Assembly: GCF_033878955.1 (NCBI RefSeq)
Contig: NZ_CP138858.1
Coordinates: 2,170,001 to 2,234,000, forward strand
Direction: 5' to 3'
Source of the DNA: Coraliomargarita algicola
GTDB taxonomy: Bacteria; Verrucomicrobiota; Verrucomicrobiia; Opitutales; Coraliomargaritaceae
DNA: 64,000 bases
A model generated the notes under the pieces. That model worked only from the letters and a program-made list of their open reading frames with translations. It did not search any database and was not told the DNA's origin. Made by a program: the position numbers and the translations under genes. Shown here one piece after another: positions 55,838 through 64,000 of the stretch; the stretch's first letter is position 1, and the number at the start of each line of letters is the position of its first letter.

Positions 55838-57298
55838 ATGCGAATGCCCCTACGACTCCCCCTAATTGGATTAGCCATACTACTCGGCGCAGCCTTCACG
55901 TTGAGTATTTTTGAAAAGTGGCGCGGTCAACGAGCCTGGGATCGGACGCGTAGCGAATTAGAAAGCATGGGGCTTCGAACCGATTGGCAGCAAGCACGAC
56001 CACAAGCGATTCCAGAAGCAAACAATCTGGCCTTAGCTCGGGTCATGACTGATTGCATACGCATGACCAGCAACCACGACCAACTGGGCGACTGGCAGGC
56101 AGAGCCCATCTTCGATGAGCAGGCGACCGAAGCGGCCAGCGCGGCACAAGAGCTCTTCGCCCCCTCAGAGTCGAGGAAGCATCAGGCCTTTGGATTTGCC
56201 CAATCAGACTTAGAATCGCTAGATATTTTTGGCAAGACACACGCAGACAAGTTCACACAGCTGACTCGTATCTTACACCCTTATCGCAGCGCACTCGCCG
56301 AGCTCAGAGCCGCCTGCGACGAACGCTCGAGTAGCTATCTGCCAGGCGACTACACAGTAGCCGCGGCATCTCCCATACCCGATTTTGAGCTACTGCGCAC
56401 AGTGACACGCCTACTCACCGCCGAAGCCCTGCTCGCCCTACGCACAGGCGAGAGTGGGCTGGCATTAGAAAACTGCCATGCACTACTGCGTATTTCGAAC
56501 CTCAACCCACAGGTCCCGTTTTTAATCAACGTCATGATCGAGACCATTGTGATTCGTAGCTCTATCAGTGAGATACTTTACTATGGCCTAGTTCACGACG
56601 TCTTCGACACGCATCAATTAGCCGAAATCCTCACTCTTTGCGCGCCGATCGACTGCATCAATAGGCTCGGACAATCTTTCGAATTCGAAATGCTGACGAT
56701 GAGCAACTCAATCAAAGCATTTTTCGAAGATCCCGTCGAGCTGACGCATCTATTCGGCAGCGATGGCGTCCCGCTACTACTCGGCTCCAACATGTGGGTG
56801 GTGAATGACTCTCTAGTCTCCGCACTCTGGCACTTTGTGCCCGCCAAAGGCTGGAACCTGCAAATGCTCGCCAGAAGCCTCAACTTCACCAGCCAATACT
56901 ATAGCGCCTTCGACCTCGCAGCTGGCACTGTGGATCTTAAAAAGCTCGAATCGATGCACCTGGAAATGGAACGACTAGAGACAGAAGGTGACTTTTTCGA
57001 CACGCTACTACTCATCACTGTCCCCGCCTACGGGAATGTCGCCGAGACAGCCGTGAATACTCAGCGACGAATTGATTTAATTGTCATAGCCGCCCAACTC
57101 ATACTGTCCGCCAAACAAGGCGTCCCTTTACCGCAAGAAATAACTGCTCAACTGGCGTCCAGAACAGATCCCGCTAATAAACAGATCTATCACTATACCC
57201 AAAGCGCCGATGGCTTCATCCTCAGCAACTCAGACAAAGGCGACAGCATCACGGACAATGAAGATGACCTCGTCATCCACTGGGCGCCACGTGATTAA
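55838..57298 (+). CDS. Membrane-anchored protein of unknown function
   Basis: A protein of 486 aa with an N-terminal hydrophobic anchor (LPLIGLAILLGAAFTLSIF) and a long, mainly helical body, including LLTAEALLALRTGESGLALENCHALLRISNL, which has a tetratricopeptide-like feel. I do not recognise the family. Divergent from marR and followed by a convergent oxidoreductase. The body is probably outside the cytoplasmic membrane. The start could also be the ATG two codons later. Confidence 0.6.
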   Translation: MRMPLRLPLIGLAILLGAAFTLSIFEKWRGQRAWDRTRSELESMGLRTDWQQARPQAIPEANNLALARVMTDCIRMTSNHDQLGDWQAEPIFDEQATEAASAAQELFAPSESRKHQAFGFAQSDLESLDIFGKTHADKFTQLTRILHPYRSALAELRAACDERSSSYLPGDYTVAAASPIPDFELLRTVTRLLTAEALLALRTGESGLALENCHALLRISNLNPQVPFLINVMIETIVIRSSISEILYYGLVHDVFDTHQLAEILTLCAPIDCINRLGQSFEFEMLTMSNSIKAFFEDPVELTHLFGSDGVPLLLGSNMWVVNDSLVSALWHFVPAKGWNLQMLARSLNFTSQYYSAFDLAAGTVDLKKLESMHLEMERLETEGDFFDTLLLITVPAYGNVAETAVNTQRRIDLIVIAAQLILSAKQGVPLPQEITAQLASRTDPANKQIYHYTQSADGFILSNSDKGDSITDNEDDLVIHWAPRD

Positions 57299-57334
57299 TT
57301 CGCAGACACGTCGCCGCCTTCGCTGCACCCTATA

Positions 57335-57355
57335 GTAGGACAGGTGCCCCGACCG
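57335..57355 (+). repeat. REP-like fragment
   Basis: GTAGGACAGGTGCCCCGACC lies in the convergent gap between the unknown membrane protein and the oxidoreductase. Its GTAGG opening and CCGACC-type end resemble the GTAGGG family, but it is short and possibly truncated. Confidence 0.4.
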
Positions 57356-57367
57356 AGCACTCGAACC

Positions 57368-58399
57368 CTAGCGATCCGCCTCATAAGCCAATCCGATCTC
57401 CGCGCGCCACCAATCCAGCGCCTTCATATTACCCAGGCTATCGTCCAAGCGCATGCCTACCGCACGCGCCCCGATTGCTTGACCACGCAATTCGCCGGCA
57501 AAGGATTCGATTTCATAGGCATACAGATCGCGCCCAAGCATAGGCTCGATCACCTCGTCTGCCTGATCGTCATCCAACACCGTGCGTATCCTCCCATTAC
57601 AGAACCAGGGACTCTCCACGATGATGCGTCCCCGCTCGCCGAAAATCACGACCTGATTTTCAGCACTCATTTGCACCGCGCAGGTGCAGCGGGCCAAGAC
57701 ATCTCCCTCAAAGCGCAGTACGGCTGTCGTCCACATGTCCACCTTGGTCTGCATGTCGAGGTGACCCACAGCTTTCAATTCCAACGGCTCCGCAAACAGT
57801 CGTCCTTGCGCACGCCCTGCAATCAAACGCGCAAACGACATCGGATAGCAGCCCACATCTAAAATGCCGCCGCCCCCCAGCGCTTTATCCTGCAATCGGG
57901 ACTCCGGGCACTCGCCGGCATTAAAACAAAAAGTCGCATCAATCATCCGCACCTTGCCGATCACGCCCGACTCCACCAAGTCCACCACTCGCTGCGTTTG
58001 CGGATGATGACGATACATGAAGGCCTCTCGCAACAAACAGCGCTTCTCCTTCGCCACCTTCACCGCATGCTTTGCCTCCCGCAAGTTCATGGTGAGCGGC
58101 TTTTCGCACAGCACATGCTTGCCCGCATAAGCACAATGCGCGATCCACGCTGCATGCTGAGGGTGAATCGTAGCGATATAGACCGCATCCACTTCCGGAT
58201 CCGCCAATAACGCCTCATAAGAACCATAAGCACCCGCCGCACCATGCTCCGCAGCAAAGGCCTGCGCCCGCTCTGCATCCCGTGCGGCCACCGCATGCAA
58301 TTCACTCCCCGCCACCTTTTGCAAAGCTTTTGCAAAAGAATGCGCAATTTTGCCGCAGCCCAAAATCCCCCAGCGAACCCGTTTCATATCAGTCGTCAT
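57368..58399 (-). CDS. Gfo/Idh/MocA-family oxidoreductase
   Basis: A protein of 343 aa from the ATG at 58399 (another at 58387). Rossmann motif WGILGCGKIAHSFAKALQ, then AVYIATIHPQHAAWIAHCAYAGKHVLCEKPL with the conserved E-K-P, and GGGILDVGCYPMSFARL, the third signature. It oxidises or reduces a sugar or cyclitol, probably of the trans-1,2-dihydrobenzene-diol/xylose dehydrogenase branch. The substrate is unknown. Confidence 0.88.
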   Translation of the reverse strand: MTTDMKRVRWGILGCGKIAHSFAKALQKVAGSELHAVAARDAERAQAFAAEHGAAGAYGSYEALLADPEVDAVYIATIHPQHAAWIAHCAYAGKHVLCEKPLTMNLREAKHAVKVAKEKRCLLREAFMYRHHPQTQRVVDLVESGVIGKVRMIDATFCFNAGECPESRLQDKALGGGGILDVGCYPMSFARLIAGRAQGRLFAEPLELKAVGHLDMQTKVDMWTTAVLRFEGDVLARCTCAVQMSAENQVVIFGERGRIIVESPWFCNGRIRTVLDDDQADEVIEPMLGRDLYAYEIESFAGELRGQAIGARAVGMRLDDSLGNMKALDWWRAEIGLAYEADR

Positions 58400-58497
58400 T
58401 GCAATAGAATCAACGAGCTCACAAAAGATTTCCAATCAAATTCAGACATAGGAAATAGATTCCCCAGTTTCCAGGCACAGCCAACACGCGTATTTCC

Positions 58498-58546
58498 CAG
58501 TCATAATAATACACGCAAATGAACGTAAATTGACGGTTCCAAATCG
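58498..58546 (+). repeat. ACGTAAATT-type repeat, copy 1
   Basis: Starts CAGTCATAA and contains GAACGTAAATTGACGGTTC; aligns with 59482-59530 over nearly 50 bases with few changes. The two copies bracket the GDPD gene. Confidence 0.6.
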
Positions 58547-58579
58547 CCGTCCCTTCAGCCTCAGCGAACAGGCTGCCCG

Positions 58580-59332
58580 CTATTTCTGTAAAGCGTAGCG
58601 AATCACCTCAGGGCAATTCGTCGTAATCGAAGTCACACCAAACGAAGCATAACGCCGCGCATCCACAGGATCGTCCACGGTCCAGATGTTTAAATCGATG
58701 TCTGCTTCCAAGATCGCCTTCACCATTTCGCGATTGATCCCCGAGTGACACCGCAAGCCGATTCCATCCACGTTGGTGTCCACCACCGTGTCGAGCACAT
58801 CCGCAAGTTTCAGTTTAGAACGCCCCAGCCAATTCGATTTAACATCGATCAACCAATACACGCCCAGCCCAGGCCGCTGCGCCTTCAGTGCTCGCACCAT
58901 CTCGAGATCAAATGTAATCAGCACAATTTGCTTCAGCGCCACCGAAGCGGCGTCGAGCACCTCAAACAAAGGCACTAAAATCTCCGCCCCCGTCTTCAGC
59001 TCAATCAAAACCTTCTTCCCCGCATGCACATTCGCCAACCACTCACTCAGCAGCGGAATGCGCTCTCCCTTAAAATTTGCCAACTTTTTCAGCCCCACAT
59101 CCAACTGTGCCAACTCTTCGTAAGTATGCGCCTCGACTGATAAATTTCGTTCTGCCACCCGCTCCGTATCAGCATCGTGAATGCACACCACCTGGCAATC
59201 CGCAGTCAGGCGCACATCACATTCCACGCCATCCGCGCCTTCCACCCAAGCCCGCTGCAGCGCAGAAATCGAATTTTCCGGTGCCGCGACCGAAGCTCCA
59301 CGGTGGGCAATGATCCTAGGAATATCATTCAT
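58580..59332 (-). CDS. Glycerophosphodiester phosphodiesterase
   Basis: A protein of 250 aa from the ATG at 59332. GDPD signature IAHRGASVAAPENS plus VECDVRLTADCQVVCIHD gives the catalytic His pair and the metal-binding Glu and Asp. No signal peptide, so a cytoplasmic UgpQ-type enzyme that releases glycerol-3-phosphate from lipid headgroup diesters. Stand-alone gene bracketed by two copies of a short repeat. Confidence 0.92.
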   Translation of the reverse strand: MNDIPRIIAHRGASVAAPENSISALQRAWVEGADGVECDVRLTADCQVVCIHDADTERVAERNLSVEAHTYEELAQLDVGLKKLANFKGERIPLLSEWLANVHAGKKVLIELKTGAEILVPLFEVLDAASVALKQIVLITFDLEMVRALKAQRPGLGVYWLIDVKSNWLGRSKLKLADVLDTVVDTNVDGIGLRCHSGINREMVKAILEADIDLNIWTVDDPVDARRYASFGVTSITTNCPEVIRYALQK

Positions 59333-59659
59333 GCCCCCTAACGATGAGTCACAATCCAAAAAACTCGATCAAATTCTCCCGATCACTGCCCACAAATCCA
59401 CGTCCCGTAAAAATGATTCTGCCTAAAAGCACCCTCAAAGCGTCAGCTAAAGCCCGAAGCACAACCTAGCAACCGCACTTTCAGTCATAAAAATTCACGT
59501 TCATTCACGTAAATTAACGGTTCAAAAACGTCAGCGCCCCCCCATTACGCCCCCACAGCACAGCCGTCACACAGGAAGCAACAAAGGTACTTTTCGTATT
59601 GTTCCCTGCGCCTTCGCTCGCCAACGTAGCTGGTTTTAGACTTTTCTGACTTTCCAGCT
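59333..59659. other. Divergent region GDPD / purL
   Basis: A 327-base gap without a gene. It holds the repeat at 59482-59530 and should contain promoters for both flanking genes. I see no purine riboswitch or clear PurR-type site. Confidence 0.5.
59482..59530 (+). repeat. ACGTAAATT-type repeat, copy 2
   Basis: Starts CAGTCATAA and contains CACGTAAATTAACGGTTC; partner of 58498-58546. Such ATTCACGTTCATTCACG words are widespread short repeats in this phylum, to my knowledge. Confidence 0.6.
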
Positions 59660-63700
<4,041 letters not shown>

Positions 63701-63767
63701 TCGGTCGGATCCGTCCGATCAGACCGATCCCCAACCATCCGACCGATCCGACCAATCCGACCGATCC
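63701..63767. repeat. GACCGATCC short tandem/inverted repeat
   Basis: Iterated GACCGATCC and its complement GGTCGGATC, six or more imperfect copies directly after the purL stop. It can fold back on itself. No gene. Confidence 0.7.
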
Positions 63768-63804
63768 TCCCCCCAAACAACACCCCCAAAACCAAAAAAC
63801 CAAA

Positions 63805-64000
63805 ATGCCCGACGCCCCCGCAGACCGCCAGCCAGCGAAACGCCGCTTGCGGCCCAGCGGGGGCTATCGGAAACTGCGTAGCTTTCAAACCACCACGCTC
63901 ATCTACGACGGCACCGTCAGCTTTTGCCGGCGCTTCGTGAGCGGCTACAGTCGCACCCAAGACCAAATGATCCAGGCCGCCCGCAGCGGACGGCAAAACA
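63805..64000 (+). CDS. Four-helix-bundle-suffix protein, 3' end outside window
   Basis: 65 codons are visible from the ATG at 63805. YRKLRSFQTTTLIYDGTVSFCRRFV, then RTQDQMIQAARSGRQN, match the conserved start of the four-helix bundle suffix proteins (S23-related) common in Verrucomicrobia. Function unknown; the family resembles proteins from 23S rRNA intervening sequences. The gene runs off the right edge. Confidence 0.75.
   Translation, partial: MPDAPADRQPAKRRLRPSGGYRKLRSFQTTTLIYDGTVSFCRRFVSGYSRTQDQMIQAARSGRQN

Overview
The window looks like part of the chromosome of a marine-type Verrucomicrobiota bacterium, most likely near Opitutales/Puniceicoccales (Coraliomargarita-like). This is an inference. 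It rests on a Minf_1886-type gene (a family restricted to Planctomycetes and Verrucomicrobia), a four-helix-bundle-suffix gene at the right edge, a large pyrophosphate-type PEP carboxykinase candidate, polysaccharide-degrading beta-helix proteins, many genes with poor Shine-Dalgarno sequences, and dispersed small REP-like and word-like repeats. No rRNA, tRNA, CRISPR array or transposase was recognised.

Layout. 1-7.7 kb: carbohydrate locus, with a GH39-like glycosidase (cut by the left edge), an operon of FAD oxidoreductase plus two secreted beta-helix proteins, and a divergent IclR regulator. 7.7-9.6 kb: amtB-glnK nitrogen operon. 9.8-14.1 kb: HIT protein, nrdR with two coupled unknown genes, pabA/trpG and class I fumarase. 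14.2-27.3 kb: a 13-kb minus-strand defence operon. It is a type I restriction-modification system (half-length HsdS, HsdM, full HsdS, HsdR, YgjP-like metallopeptidase) interleaved with KilA-N, ORF6N-like and RhuM-like genes, an RloC-like SMC-type ATPase and an AlbA_2/GHKL protein. 27.7-31.9 kb: hisS, an HU/IHF gene, a ClpX-like unfoldase without zinc domain, and ubiE/menG. 31.9-36.5 kb: a broken Wzz-like gene, then an operon of secreted protein, malQ and MFS sugar transporter. 36.8-40.2 kb: the PEP carboxykinase candidate. 40.4-43.7 kb: rpoZ-smpB(frameshifted)-thrB-Minf_1886 facing rplM-rpsI. 43.8-49.3 kb: argC-argJ-argB-argD-argF. 49.4-55.7 kb: marR-MFP-RND-tolC efflux operon. 55.8-64 kb: an unknown membrane-anchored protein, Gfo/Idh/MocA oxidoreductase, GDPD, purL, and the start of a four-helix-bundle gene.

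The most striking part is the defence operon. Almost all its junctions are 4-base stop/start overlaps or gaps of 2-5 bases. The 5' end of hsdR is duplicated (55 bases, one mismatch) on the far side of the rhuM/AlbA_2 pair, which marks that pair as a late insertion. One gene carries 11- and 12-base tandem repeats, and one junction ORF is built largely from a head-to-head REP pair and palindromes. Elsewhere the same small repeats sit in frame inside coding sequences, including two insertions in purL.
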